Notes under the pieces: model-generated
Database searches by the model: none
Seen by the model: only the letters and a program-made list of their open reading frames with translations
What the model was told of the DNA's origin: nothing
Part shown: positions 26,632-35,460 of the stretch, one piece after another
Layout of the letters: each line of letters begins with the position of its first letter
How positions within the stretch are numbered: position 1 is the first letter of the stretch
Translations under genes and position numbers: made by a program
Assembly (NCBI RefSeq): GCF_030269485.1
Contig: NZ_BSTL01000007.1
Coordinates: 261,204 to 325,203 of the forward strand
Reading direction: 5' to 3'
DNA length: 64,000 nt
From: Actinoplanes sp. NBRC 103695
GTDB lineage: Bacteria; Actinomycetota; Actinomycetes; Mycobacteriales; Micromonosporaceae

Positions 26632-26717
26632 TCAATCGGGACGAGGGTGCCCGGTTCCACATTCACTTCCGAGGCGACTGCACCCGGGGCGAATGTGGAA
26701 CTGGGCATTTGACTAGG
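26627..26717. terminator. 91-bp bidirectional inverted repeat carrying both stop codons
   Basis: Outer 9-bp arms CCTAGTCAA (26627-26635) and TTGACTAGG (26709-26717) match perfectly. Inner 17-bp arms (26648-26664 and 26691-26707) match with one G-T pair, around a 26-base loop. A 12-base bulge is on the left arm, 1 base on the right. The TAG of the S51 gene and the TAG of the ThuA gene are both inside the outer arms. Best read as a shared terminator; no U-tract is evident. Confidence 0.65.
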
Positions 26718-28392
26718 GCAGTCTCCAGATCTGGTTCGCGGCTGCGGTGCACGTCCAGATGTGGATCTGCTGACGGTCGGCGGGGTTGTTCTCGCTCACG
26801 TCGAGACACTTGCCGGACTGCGGGTTGACGATGGTGCCGTTGGATTGCGGCGTCCAGTTCTGGGCGCCGCTGTTGTTGCACGTGTAGAGCTGCACCTTGG
26901 TGCCGTCGGCGCTCGCGCCGCCGGAGATGTCCAGGCACTTGCCGAGCGCGCGGAACGTGTTCCCGGTCCGGGTCCAGCTCTGCGCACTGCTGTTGTTGCA
27001 GGTGTAGAGCTGGATCTTGGTGCCGTCGGCGGTCTTTCCACCGTCCACGTCGAGGCACTTGTTGGCCAGGCCGACGATCGGCCCGACTCCGGTCGGCGGC
27101 GTGGTGCCGCCCAGCTCCTTGATGCGGACGTTGCGGAATGACACGTCGTCACCTGTCCCGTGGTTCTGGAGACCAATGTGGCCGGCGAGCGACCGCACCG
27201 GGTTGGTGTTGGTGAAGTCGTTGATCTTGACCCCGTTCAGGAAGATCTGCAGGCGCTCGCCCTCGACGAGCAGTTCGTAGGCGTTCCACTCGCCGGCCGG
27301 GTTGAGCGCGGCGTCGCGGGCGGCCAGGTCGGCGGACTTGAACGTGTACACCGAGCCGGTGGTGCGGTCGTTCGCGTCGGTCGGGTCGATCTGGATCTCA
27401 TACCCGTTGTCCACCGCCGACCACGGGTCGGTCGAGGGCGGGAAGCCGATGAACACGCCGCTGTTGTCGTCGCCGGCCATCTTCCAGTCCAGCTTCAACG
27501 AGTAGCTGGTGTACTGCTTCGCCTGGTACCAGAACAGGCCCATGCCGCCGGTCGAGGTGAGCGTGGCGTCGGTGTTGGTGAACGACCCCGGCCCGGCCTG
27601 GCTCCAGCCGGCGGTCGATCCGTTGTAGATGGCGGTGTAGCCGGTCTCCGGGCGGCAGTCGGCGTTGGCCTGCTTGGCCGCGTACCGGATGCCGCCGAGC
27701 AGTTCCTGACGGAAGAGCGGGTCGGCGTACGACTCCTGCGTGTGGCCGAGGCCGGTGTAGAACGAGCGGCCACCGGTCAGCGTCTTGCACCACGTGATCG
27801 GGTGGTCGGCGCCCATCCCGCCACCGCTGTAGGTGGACTCGTCCAGCGTGCTCAGCACGTGCGCGGTGGACCGCGGGTTGGTGCGGTAGTTGTACCACTC
27901 GTCGGTGCGGTTCCAGGCCTGCGGCAGGTGCGCGGTGGCGGCGTGCCCCCGGTCCTCGGTGCGGACGGTGGCCTGCTGGATCGCCGGGTGCGAGTTGAAC
28001 CAGGCGCCGACCAGTTCGCCGTAGAACGGCCAGTCGTACTCGGTGTCGGCGGCCGCGTGCACGCCCACGTAGCCGCCGCCCCCGCGGATGTACGACTCGA
28101 AGGCGGTCTGCTGGCCGGCGTTCAGCACGTCGCCGGTCGTGCTCATGAAGACGACGGCCTCGTAGTTCGCGAGGTTCGCGGCGGTGAACGCGCCGGCGTC
28201 CTCGGTGGCGGTCACCGTGAACCCGTTGGCGGCGCCCAGATCGCGGACCGTCTGGATCCCGGCCGGGATGGAGTCGTGCCGGAACCCGGCCGTCTTGGAG
28301 AAGACCAGCACGTCGTACGGATCGTCGGCGATCGCCGGTGCCGGCGCCGCGGCCGGGATCAACATCATCGCCGCGAGGATCTGACCGATCAT
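26713..28392 (-). CDS. secreted ThuA - DUF1080 - ricin-lectin protein
   Basis: 559 aa. Signal peptide (IGQILAAMMLIPAAAPAPA), then a ThuA-like domain (DVLVFSKTAGFRHDSIPAGI ... GGYVGVHAAADTEYDWPFYG), about 25-240. A DUF1080 (3-keto-disaccharide hydrolase-like, concanavalin-type) module follows (YTSYSLKLDWKMAGDDNSGV ... YELLVEGERLQIFLNGVKIN), about 255-420. A C-terminal ricin-B trefoil has repeated LGKCLD and QxW-type repeats, about 430-559. Such architectures act on oxidised sugars outside the cell. Translationally coupled (ATGA) to the dehydrogenase upstream, which bears the same lectin. Confidence 0.9.
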   Translation of the reverse strand: MIGQILAAMMLIPAAAPAPAIADDPYDVLVFSKTAGFRHDSIPAGIQTVRDLGAANGFTVTATEDAGAFTAANLANYEAVVFMSTTGDVLNAGQQTAFESYIRGGGGYVGVHAAADTEYDWPFYGELVGAWFNSHPAIQQATVRTEDRGHAATAHLPQAWNRTDEWYNYRTNPRSTAHVLSTLDESTYSGGGMGADHPITWCKTLTGGRSFYTGLGHTQESYADPLFRQELLGGIRYAAKQANADCRPETGYTAIYNGSTAGWSQAGPGSFTNTDATLTSTGGMGLFWYQAKQYTSYSLKLDWKMAGDDNSGVFIGFPPSTDPWSAVDNGYEIQIDPTDANDRTTGSVYTFKSADLAARDAALNPAGEWNAYELLVEGERLQIFLNGVKINDFTNTNPVRSLAGHIGLQNHGTGDDVSFRNVRIKELGGTTPPTGVGPIVGLANKCLDVDGGKTADGTKIQLYTCNNSSAQSWTRTGNTFRALGKCLDISGGASADGTKVQLYTCNNSGAQNWTPQSNGTIVNPQSGKCLDVSENNPADRQQIHIWTCTAAANQIWRLP

Positions 28393-31202
28393 GGCAACAC
28401 CCACTTCTGGCTGGCCGCGCCCAGGCAGTCCCAGATGTGGATCTGCTGGCCGTCGGCGGGGTTGTTCTCGAGCACGTCCAGGCAGCGGCCGGACTGGGGG
28501 TTCTTCAGCGTGCCGTCGGCCTGCGGCGACCAGACCTGCGCGGCCGAGTTGTTGCAGGTGTAGAGCTGGGCCTTGGTCCCGTTGACGGTCGCGCCGCCGG
28601 CCACGTCCAGGCACTTGCCCAGCGCCTGCAGCGAGCCGTTGGTGGCCACCGTCCAGTTCTGCGCGGTGCTGTTGTTGCAGGTGTAGAGCTGGATCTTGGT
28701 GCCGTCCGCGGTCTTGGCACCGTCCACGTCGAGGCACTTGCTCGACAGGCCGCGGACCGGGCCGGTGCGGGTGGCCGACCCGGTGTTCAGGGTGAAGGCG
28801 TCCAGGTCGTACAGCGCCGCGGTGCCGGAACCGGCGAACGTCAGGTAGAGCGTGGTGGTGGCCGCCGGGGCTCCGCTGATCGTGCCGGTGACGTTGGCGA
28901 ACGTCTCCCACGACCCGGTCACCGGGACGGTGGCCGAACCGAGCACCGTGCCGGTCGGTGAGCCGGCCCGGATCTGCAGCGTCCCGCCGGTGCCGCCGGA
29001 GGAGGCCCGCGCGGTGAACGAGGTGACGCCGGAGAGGCGGTAGGGGGTGAACGCGATCCAGTCGCCGTTGTTGATGTCGCCGACCGTCTTGCCGCCCTCG
29101 GCCGCCGTCTTGTCGAACGTGTTGATGCCGGACGAGGTCTTGAAGTGCTCGGCCTGCCGGCGTCGCGGCTGCAGGATGTGCTGCTTGTGCGTGGTCAGGC
29201 CGCCGGCGTCGGTGTACTCGGCGTCGAACACCGCGAAGATGTTCGCCGCGCTGTCGTGCTCACCGTCGACCGGGATGGTGATCTGCCCGGAGCAGCCGTT
29301 GACCGACGTGATCTGGTGGCCGTGGCTGTCGTGGCCCAGCACGTAGGTCATCTTGGCCCGGGCGCAGTTGATCGAGCCGTCCTCCGGATCGGTGACCGTG
29401 AAGGAGAACGGGACCGTGTCGCCGTACGAGAACAGCGATCCGTCCGGCGGGGACGTGATGGTGATCGACGGCGCCGTGTTGCCGACGCCGACCTGGACGC
29501 TCGCGGTGCCGGTGGCGCCTGACGGATCCCGGGCGGTGAGCGTCACGTTGTAGGTGCCGTTCGCGGTGTAGGTCTTCGTCGGGTTCGCCGCCGTGGAGGA
29601 GGTGCCGTCGCCGAAGTTCCACGAGTAGGTGAGCGCGTCACCGTCCGGATCGGACGACCCGGCGGACGAGAACGCCACGGTGAGCGGCGCCTGGCCGGAG
29701 GTCGGGGTCGCGGACGCCACCGGGATCGGCGCCCGGTTCTGTCCGGAGATGTAGTCGAAGCGGTACAGCGCCGAGTTGGCGTCGCCGTTGAAGTAGCCGG
29801 TGCCGTAGTCGAGCACGTAGAGCGCGCCCTCCGGGCCGAAGGCCATGTCCATGACCTGCTTGCCTGCCCACGGGAAGGCGTCGATCGTGCCTCGGGAGCC
29901 GTCGCTGTTGAGGTGGATCGGCTTGATCCACCCGCGTCCGAGCTCGCCGGCGAAGAACTGGTTGTCCATGGCGGCCGGGAACTTCGTCGGCGAGTTCAGG
30001 TTCGGGTCGAAGTGGTAGACCGGGCCGGCCATCGGTGATTCGGAGCCGCCGCCGAACTCGGCCGGGGTGCCGGCGTCGCCGCCGTACCGGATCCAGGCCG
30101 GGCGGGCCGGTGGCAGCGTGGTCTGCCCGGTGTTACGGAACGAGTTGTTGGTCGGACCGCCGGCGCAGTTGAACTTCGGGCCGGTGGAGTTGGTCGCGAA
30201 ATTCCACTCGTTGTAGGTCTCGGTCGTGGTGTTGGTGCCGGTGCAGTACGGCCAGCCGTAGTTGCCCGGGCTGGTGATCCGGTTGAACTCGACCTGGCCG
30301 CTGGGCCCGCGCGCGGAGTCGGTGGCGCCCGAGTCCGGTCCGTAGTCGCCGAGGTAGACGACGCCGGTCTGCTTGTCGACGCTCATCCGGAACGGGTTGC
30401 GGAAGCCCATCGCGTAGATCTCGGGACGGGTGTTCGCGGTACCCGGGGCGAAGAGGTTGCCCGCCGGGATCGTGTACGTGCCGTTCGGCTGCACCTTGAT
30501 CCGCAACACCTTGCCGCGCAGGTCGTTGGTGTTGCCGGCGCTGCGCTGCGCGTCGTACGCGGGGTTGCGGTTGGTGCGCTCGTCGATCGGCGAGAACCCG
30601 GCCGAGTCGAACGGGTTGCTGTCGTCCCCGGTGGACAGATAGAGGTTGCCGGCGGCGTCGAAGTCGATGTCGCCGCCGACGTGGCAGCAGAGGCCGCGGT
30701 CGGCCTTCACGTCGAGCACGTCCACCTTGCTGGCCGTGTTCAGCGTGAAGTTGGCGTTCAGCGTGAAGCGGGACAGCCGGTTGACGCCCTGCCAGGCGGA
30801 CCAGTCGCTGCCGGTGGGGGGAGCGTCCCCGGCCGGGGTGCTCAGCGGCGGCGCGTAGTAGAGGTAGATGAACCGGTTGGTGGCGAAGCCCGGGTCGACC
30901 CCGACGCCCTGCAAACCCTCTTCGTCATGGTTGTAGACGGGCAGCGTCCCGGCCACCGAGGTGGTGCCACTGGCGTCGGTGCGGCGCAGTGTGCCGTCCC
31001 GGGCGGTGTGCAGGACCGAGCGGTCGGGGAGCACCGCGATGGCCATCGGCTCGCCCACTTCGGCGACGCCTCGGGCCAGGGTGACCTGCTGGAAGTCGGC
31101 CGGATCGATGCTGTGCGCGGTGGCCGGCGCGGGGACGCCCAGTAAGCCTGCGACCAGCAGTGACGATCCAAGCGTGTAGATAAATCGATGCCTGCGACGC
31201 AT
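28389..31202 (-). CDS. secreted PQQ-type sugar dehydrogenase with PKD, CBM6-like and ricin domains
   Basis: 937 aa with an N-terminal signal peptide. About 35-480 is a glucose/sorbosone-dehydrogenase beta-propeller (AIAVLPDRSVLHTARDGTL, GNLYLSTGDDSNPF, EIYAMGFRNPFRMSVD, MDMAFGPEGALYVLDYG). About 490-575 is a PKD domain (SWNFGDGTSS). Another Ig-like or carbohydrate-binding part and a CBM6-like module (NNGDWIAFTPYRLSG) follow, then a ricin-B lectin (about 815-937) nearly identical in style to that of the next gene. It likely oxidises sugars outside the cell. Operon partner: the ThuA-DUF1080 protein. PQQ biosynthesis genes are not in the window. Confidence 0.9.
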   Translation of the reverse strand: MRRRHRFIYTLGSSLLVAGLLGVPAPATAHSIDPADFQQVTLARGVAEVGEPMAIAVLPDRSVLHTARDGTLRRTDASGTTSVAGTLPVYNHDEEGLQGVGVDPGFATNRFIYLYYAPPLSTPAGDAPPTGSDWSAWQGVNRLSRFTLNANFTLNTASKVDVLDVKADRGLCCHVGGDIDFDAAGNLYLSTGDDSNPFDSAGFSPIDERTNRNPAYDAQRSAGNTNDLRGKVLRIKVQPNGTYTIPAGNLFAPGTANTRPEIYAMGFRNPFRMSVDKQTGVVYLGDYGPDSGATDSARGPSGQVEFNRITSPGNYGWPYCTGTNTTTETYNEWNFATNSTGPKFNCAGGPTNNSFRNTGQTTLPPARPAWIRYGGDAGTPAEFGGGSESPMAGPVYHFDPNLNSPTKFPAAMDNQFFAGELGRGWIKPIHLNSDGSRGTIDAFPWAGKQVMDMAFGPEGALYVLDYGTGYFNGDANSALYRFDYISGQNRAPIPVASATPTSGQAPLTVAFSSAGSSDPDGDALTYSWNFGDGTSSTAANPTKTYTANGTYNVTLTARDPSGATGTASVQVGVGNTAPSITITSPPDGSLFSYGDTVPFSFTVTDPEDGSINCARAKMTYVLGHDSHGHQITSVNGCSGQITIPVDGEHDSAANIFAVFDAEYTDAGGLTTHKQHILQPRRRQAEHFKTSSGINTFDKTAAEGGKTVGDINNGDWIAFTPYRLSGVTSFTARASSGGTGGTLQIRAGSPTGTVLGSATVPVTGSWETFANVTGTISGAPAATTTLYLTFAGSGTAALYDLDAFTLNTGSATRTGPVRGLSSKCLDVDGAKTADGTKIQLYTCNNSTAQNWTVATNGSLQALGKCLDVAGGATVNGTKAQLYTCNNSAAQVWSPQADGTLKNPQSGRCLDVLENNPADGQQIHIWDCLGAASQKWVLP

Positions 31203-31305
31203 GGCTCCGCCTTAGGGGGATTATTACCGGCGTGTGAACGCGACCCTAGGGCACTTTGCGTCGAGCTGTAAATACTTCTGCGTTCCGGAACAAAAGTCCC
31301 ACGGC

Positions 31306-31668
31306 CTACGAGGCGTAATGCAAGATCACGTTGTGAACGTGGTGGGTCTTCTCCGAGCCTCGGAACTCGACCTCGTAGACGTGCTGGCCCACGGTGATGG
31401 CGATGTTGCCGGTCGAGAAGTACTGGCCGGCGATGCTCTTGTTGCTCACCACGCTGACGCTGCTGATCTTCGAGTACGGGATGCTCGTGATCGCGAAGCG
31501 CTTACCCATGAAGGACTTGTCCTGGATGATCACCCGGCGCGTCGTCAGCCCGATGAAGCCGGTGCCGACGCCGACCGCGTCGTATACCGCGATGATCTGC
31601 TCGCCGTCCAGCAGACCGCTCTCGATCTGCTTGTACTGGGCCTTGTTGTCGAACACCGGCTCGGTCAT
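31306..31668 (-). CDS. bacterial PH-domain protein
   Basis: 120 aa. TGFIGLTTRRVIIQDKSFMGKR, ITSIPYSKISSVSVVS and STGNIAITVGQ show the seven-strand PH-like fold of DUF1696/bPH_1-type proteins. No membrane segment. Function of bPH proteins is mostly unknown; some act in envelope stress. Stands alone. Confidence 0.75.
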   Translation of the reverse strand: MTEPVFDNKAQYKQIESGLLDGEQIIAVYDAVGVGTGFIGLTTRRVIIQDKSFMGKRFAITSIPYSKISSVSVVSNKSIAGQYFSTGNIAITVGQHVYEVEFRGSEKTHHVHNVILHYAS

Positions 31669-31734
31669 GCACTCCAGATTATTCCTGGCTTCAAAATCGC
31701 GTCCGGGGCATGACCCTCGCGAGGCGACTTGGAA

Positions 31735-32055
31735 CTAGGAACTCGAGGCGTTGACCACCGTGCGGTACGCGTCCTCGATACGAGCGGCCAAGGTGACCTG
31801 GCCGTCGGTGATCGTGTCTGCTTCGCCCGCACTGAGGCTGATCTGGGTGTGACCGTCCGTACGCCGGATTGCGGGGCGTATGCGCAGTGTGTCGGCCGCT
31901 ACCTTGATCCGCTCGGTCAGCGCGGCATGCTGGCTGTCGTCACAGACGAGCTCGCGCCGCAACTCGAGACCGTCGCGCTCCCAGCCCTCCAGGAGTCCGA
32001 GCGCGTCGGTGAGATAGTCGGAAGAGTTAGCCCCGCGCCGCCGTCTGGCCCGCAT
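31735..32055 (-). CDS. pterin-carbinolamine-dehydratase-like protein without catalytic His pair
   Basis: 106 aa from ATG 32055, preceded by an AAGGGGGTG ribosome site (ATG 32094 upstream has none). The C-terminal half, RTDGHTQISLSAGEADTITD then GQVTLAARIEDAYRTV, fits the last strand and helix of PCD (4a-hydroxytetrahydrobiopterin dehydratase). The HHP segment expected before it is replaced by RPAIRRTD, so the protein may have lost PCD activity and serve another role. Fold call is tentative. Confidence 0.5.
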   Translation of the reverse strand: MRARRRRGANSSDYLTDALGLLEGWERDGLELRRELVCDDSQHAALTERIKVAADTLRIRPAIRRTDGHTQISLSAGEADTITDGQVTLAARIEDAYRTVVNASSS

Positions 32056-32238
32056 CGCCGCACCCCCTTGGCGTCGTTGCCGGCTTGTGGCCAAACTGTC
32101 GCCGTGTCGTCATGGTCGGTCCTGACAGTCTTGTCTGCCGCGTCAACTATGTCCACGCCCACATATCCGTGTTCTCCCGACGATCGGGACGGCTCGGGGC
32201 AACCTGAACGGTGACTTTTTGTGGCAAGGTCTCACCCC

Positions 32239-32676
32239 ATGCGTCCGGAACGCCCAGTCAGCTCACAGTCGTCACGCAGAGTGATTGTGGCGGCGGTGAT
32301 CATCATGGGCGGCCGGGTGCTCGCCTGTGAGCGGTCCGCCCCGCCCGAGGTCGCCGGGCGCTGGGAGTTCCCGGGCGGCAAAGTGGAACCGGGGGAGACC
32401 GACGCCGAGGCGCTGGCCCGCGAGTGCGCCGAGGAGCTGGGCGTGCGCGTCGAGGTGGGCGCACGGGTCGGCCCGGACGTGCCACTCGCGCACGGCCGGG
32501 CCGTTCTCCGGGTCTTCGCGGTCACCCTGCTCGGCGGCGACGTACCGCGCGCCCTGGAACACACCTCGATGCGCTGGCTCGGCCCGGACGAGCTGACCAG
32601 CGTGCGGTGGCTCCCGGCGGACAAGCCGATCGTCGCCGAACTGCCTCGATTACTACTGGGAGAAGGTCTTTCGTAG
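32239..32676 (+). CDS. MutT/NUDIX hydrolase
   Basis: 145 aa. The NUDIX box GGKVEPGETDAEALARECAE followed by ELG is complete. MutT-like substrate-pocket features (RWEFPGGK) and a short length suggest an 8-oxo-dGTP or related nucleotide pyrophosphohydrolase that cleans the pool. ATG 32239 is chosen over GTG 32221. Convergent with fadD, overlapping its 3' end by 24 bp. Confidence 0.88.
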   Translation: MRPERPVSSQSSRRVIVAAVIIMGGRVLACERSAPPEVAGRWEFPGGKVEPGETDAEALARECAEELGVRVEVGARVGPDVPLAHGRAVLRVFAVTLLGGDVPRALEHTSMRWLGPDELTSVRWLPADKPIVAELPRLLLGEGLS

Positions 32677-34146
32677 CTCCCTCTTGAGGACCTTGAAGCT
32701 GGGGCCGAGCGGCAGCGACTCGACGAACCGGACCTGCCGCGGGTACTTGTGCCGGCCCAGCTTCTCCTTGCTCCACTCGATCAGCTCGTCGGCGGTGATC
32801 CCGCCGGGCTCGGGCACCACCACCGCGCAGATCTCCTCACCGAGCGTCGCGTCCGGGATGCCGATCACGGCCACCTGCTGCACCGCCGGATGCCGGGCCA
32901 GCGCCTCCTCCACCTCGCGCGGATAGACGTTGAAGCCGCCGCGGATCACCAGGTCCTTCTTGCGGTCGACGATGGTGATGAAGCCCAGCTCGTCCTTGCG
33001 GCCCAGGTCGCCGGTGCGGAACCAGCCGTCGACCAGCGCCTCGGCCGTCGCCTCCGGCCGGTTGTGGTAGCCGGCGAAGACACAGTGCCCGCGGACCACG
33101 ATCTCGCCGAGCTCGCCGGTCGGCAGGAACTCGATGCGCTCGTCGACCTCGGCCCGGGCGATCTCCGCCTCGACGCCCCAGATCGGGTGGCCGATGGTGC
33201 CGGGCCGGGTGCCGAACGCCGGCTGGTTGGTGGTCGCCGTCGGCGAGGTCTCGGACAGGCCGTAGCCCTCGTAGATCGGCGAGTGGAAGACCTCGGAGAA
33301 CTTCTCCAGCACGGCGACCGGGAGCGAGGCGCCGCCGGAGAAGCAGAGCCGCAGGTCGGGCAGCCGGTCCGCCTTCGGCGCCGCTTCCAGCAGGCCGATG
33401 AACATGGTCGGCACGCCGTAGAAGATGGTCGCGCCCTCGCGGACCATCAGCTCGATCGCCGCCTCGCCGGTGAACCGGGGCAGCAGGACGAGGGTGCCGC
33501 CGGCCCGGAAGGTGCCGTTCATCGCGACGCTCTGCCCGAAGGTGTGGAACAGCGGCAGGCAGCCCATCGAGATGTCGTCGGAATGCGGGTCGTGCACGTC
33601 GAACGTGTTCACGGTCGCGTTCATGACCAGGTTCAGGTGGGTCAGCAGCGCGCCCTTCGGCTGCCCGGTCGTGCCGCTGGGGTAGAAGATGACCGCGGTG
33701 TCCTCGGCCTCGCGGGTCACGTAGGTGACCAGCGGCTCGGCGGCCGGGATGTCGGCCGTGCTCACCACCCGGATGCCGGCCAGCTCCGAGGCCCGGGTGG
33801 CGGTCTCGGTCTGGCTCGGGTGGGCGATCAGCATCGTGGCGCCGCTGTCCTTCAGGACGTACGCCATCTCGTCCGGTGTCAGCAGCAGGTGCACGGGGAC
33901 GATGACCGCACCGGCGGCCAGGGCGCCGTAGTAGGCGCGGGGGAAGTCGATGACGTTGGGGATCTGCAGGGCGATCACGTCGCCCGGCTGGACCCCGAGC
34001 TCGCGCAGGCCGGCGGCGAAGGAGCGGGCCTCCTGCCAGAGCTCGGAGTACGTCAGGCGGGTGCCCGCGTGGTCGATCACCGCCACCTTGTCCGGCCGCC
34101 GGCGCGCCGCCTCGGCCAGGATCGTCGCGAGCGAGAGAACGGTCAT
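32653..34146 (-). CDS. fatty-acid--CoA ligase
   Basis: 497 aa ANL-superfamily enzyme. The AMP-binding loop YPSGTTGQPKGALLTH, the YGLSETSPT motif and GWFRTGDLG with the C-terminal hinge lysine region (FKVLKRELRK) are all present. It activates a carboxylic acid to its acyl-CoA; chain length cannot be told. It is the last gene of a minus-strand operon acad - 30-codon ORF - fadD, joined by ATGA overlaps. Confidence 0.92.
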   Translation of the reverse strand: MTVLSLATILAEAARRRPDKVAVIDHAGTRLTYSELWQEARSFAAGLRELGVQPGDVIALQIPNVIDFPRAYYGALAAGAVIVPVHLLLTPDEMAYVLKDSGATMLIAHPSQTETATRASELAGIRVVSTADIPAAEPLVTYVTREAEDTAVIFYPSGTTGQPKGALLTHLNLVMNATVNTFDVHDPHSDDISMGCLPLFHTFGQSVAMNGTFRAGGTLVLLPRFTGEAAIELMVREGATIFYGVPTMFIGLLEAAPKADRLPDLRLCFSGGASLPVAVLEKFSEVFHSPIYEGYGLSETSPTATTNQPAFGTRPGTIGHPIWGVEAEIARAEVDERIEFLPTGELGEIVVRGHCVFAGYHNRPEATAEALVDGWFRTGDLGRKDELGFITIVDRKKDLVIRGGFNVYPREVEEALARHPAVQQVAVIGIPDATLGEEICAVVVPEPGGITADELIEWSKEKLGRHKYPRQVRFVESLPLGPSFKVLKRELRKTFSQ

Positions 34147-34235
34147 TCTGAGCCCTCCTTCGGCATGCCCTTCTGGCCCTCGCGGGAGCGGCCGTTCTTG
34201 GCCTCCGCCGAGTGTCGCTCGGTGCAGGCGGTCAT
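34143..34235 (-). CDS. 30-aa ORF between two operon genes (cassette copy A)
   Basis: Thirty codons beginning MTACTERH with EGQKGM in the second half. Its ATG overlaps the acyl-CoA dehydrogenase stop (ATGA) and its TGA overlaps the fadD ATG, so ribosomes could pass through all three. It shares 17 of 30 residues with the copy at 47859-47951 (18 with that at 47948-48040) and has the same length. The opposite strand is also open (MPFWPS...). No known family. The conserved length, site and reading frame argue that it is more than spacer DNA; whether the peptide is made is unknown. Confidence 0.6.
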   Translation of the reverse strand: MTACTERHSAEAKNGRSREGQKGMPKEGSE

Positions 34236-35404
34236 GCCAGGTGCCCTCCGATCTTGGTGTACCCCCGCAGCAGGTCGCGGGAGATGATCAGGCGCTGCAT
34301 CTCGTCGGTGCCCTCGTAGATGCGGATCAGGCGGACCGCGCGGTACCAGCGCTCGATCGGCAGCTCGCGGGTGTACCCCATGCCGCCGTGGATCTGCATG
34401 ACCCGGTCGATCACCCGGTTGACCATGCCGCCGCCGTAGAGCTTGGCCATCGAGGACGCGTGCCGCGGGTCGAGATCCTGGTCGACGGTCCAGGCGGCGC
34501 GCAGGATCAGCCAGCGCGCGGCCTCCAGCTCGACCTCGGAATCGGCGATCATCCACTGGATCGCCTGGTTCTCACCGATCTTCCGGCCGAACGTCTCGCG
34601 GGTGTTCGCGTACTCGATCGCCATGCCCAGCGCGCGTTCCGCGCTGCCGAGCGCAGCTGATGGGATCAGGTAGCGGCCGCGGCCGATCCACTTCATACCG
34701 AGCTCGAAGCCCTGGCCGATCTCGCCGAGGATGTTGCGGGCGGGCACCCGCACGTCGTCGAAGATCAGCGACGCCGGCCGGGCGTCGCCCATCGTCTCGA
34801 TCACCTCGGAGCGCCAGCCCATCGAGCGGTCCACCAGGAACGCCGTGGTGCCCCCGCCGCGGACGCCCTTCTCCTTGTCGGTGACCGCGACGACGATGCA
34901 GAAGTCCGCGTCGTTGCCGTTGGTGATGAAGGTCTTCTCGCCGTTCAGCACCCAGTCGTCGCCGTCCTGGCGGGCGCTGAGCTTGATGTTCGCCGCGTCC
35001 GACCCGGCGCCCGGCTCGGTGATGGCGAAGCAGGAGATGCGGTCGCCCTCGATGGTCGGCAGGAGGAACTCGCGCTTCTGCTCCTCGTTGGCGTAGTACA
35101 GGATGTTGTCCGCCTCGCCGCCGAAGCTGAACGGCACGTACGTGCGGCCCACCTCGGTCCAGATCAGGGACTGCATCAGCGCGGGGAGCTCCATGCCGCC
35201 GTACTGCTCGGGTGTGCCCAGGCCCCAGTAGCCGAACTTCTTCGCCTTCTGCCGGAGCTCGACGAGTTCGCCGCGCTCCAGGCCTTTCTGGCCCTTGCGC
35301 TCTCGCCGGAGCACCTCGGCCTCCAGCGGCATCACCTCCTTCGCGATGAATTGCCGTGCTGTATCGCGGATCGCGCGTTCCTCATCGCTCAGAGAGAAGT
35401 CCAT
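34232..35404 (-). CDS. acyl-CoA dehydrogenase
   Basis: 390 aa FAD enzyme that forms the 2,3-double bond of an acyl-CoA. CFAITEPGAGSDAANI and the C-terminal MQIHGGMGYTRELPIERWYR with RIYEGTDEMQRL are canonical. Catalytic Glu is expected in YEGTDE. It is divergent from a TetR gene across 56 bp that contain the direct-repeat operator candidate. First gene of the operon with fadD. Confidence 0.92.
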   Translation of the reverse strand: MDFSLSDEERAIRDTARQFIAKEVMPLEAEVLRRERKGQKGLERGELVELRQKAKKFGYWGLGTPEQYGGMELPALMQSLIWTEVGRTYVPFSFGGEADNILYYANEEQKREFLLPTIEGDRISCFAITEPGAGSDAANIKLSARQDGDDWVLNGEKTFITNGNDADFCIVVAVTDKEKGVRGGGTTAFLVDRSMGWRSEVIETMGDARPASLIFDDVRVPARNILGEIGQGFELGMKWIGRGRYLIPSAALGSAERALGMAIEYANTRETFGRKIGENQAIQWMIADSEVELEAARWLILRAAWTVDQDLDPRHASSMAKLYGGGMVNRVIDRVMQIHGGMGYTRELPIERWYRAVRLIRIYEGTDEMQRLIISRDLLRGYTKIGGHLA

Positions 35405-35416
35405 GTGGATAAACTA

Positions 35417-35451
35417 GCGGTGTAAGTTTTAACACGTCCAGTGCAACTTTT
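35417..35451. promoter_or_regulatory. operator candidate: two boxes 21 bp apart
   Basis: GTGTAAGTTTT at 35420-35430 and GTGCAACTTTT at 35441-35451 are direct repeats spaced by two helix turns. GTGT (35420-35423) and ACAC (35432-35435) also form a palindrome. The block lies between the divergent acyl-CoA dehydrogenase and tetR starts, where an autoregulating TetR would bind. Related words occur at 43808-43832 and 48892-48919. Confidence 0.5.
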
Positions 35452-35460
35452 GGAGGCTCC

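Noticed and set aside
28393..28911. N-terminal extension of the ThuA protein ORF up to 28911
   Set aside because: It is another frame over the ricin domain of the upstream gene; the signal peptide at 28392 and the ATGA overlap define the true start.
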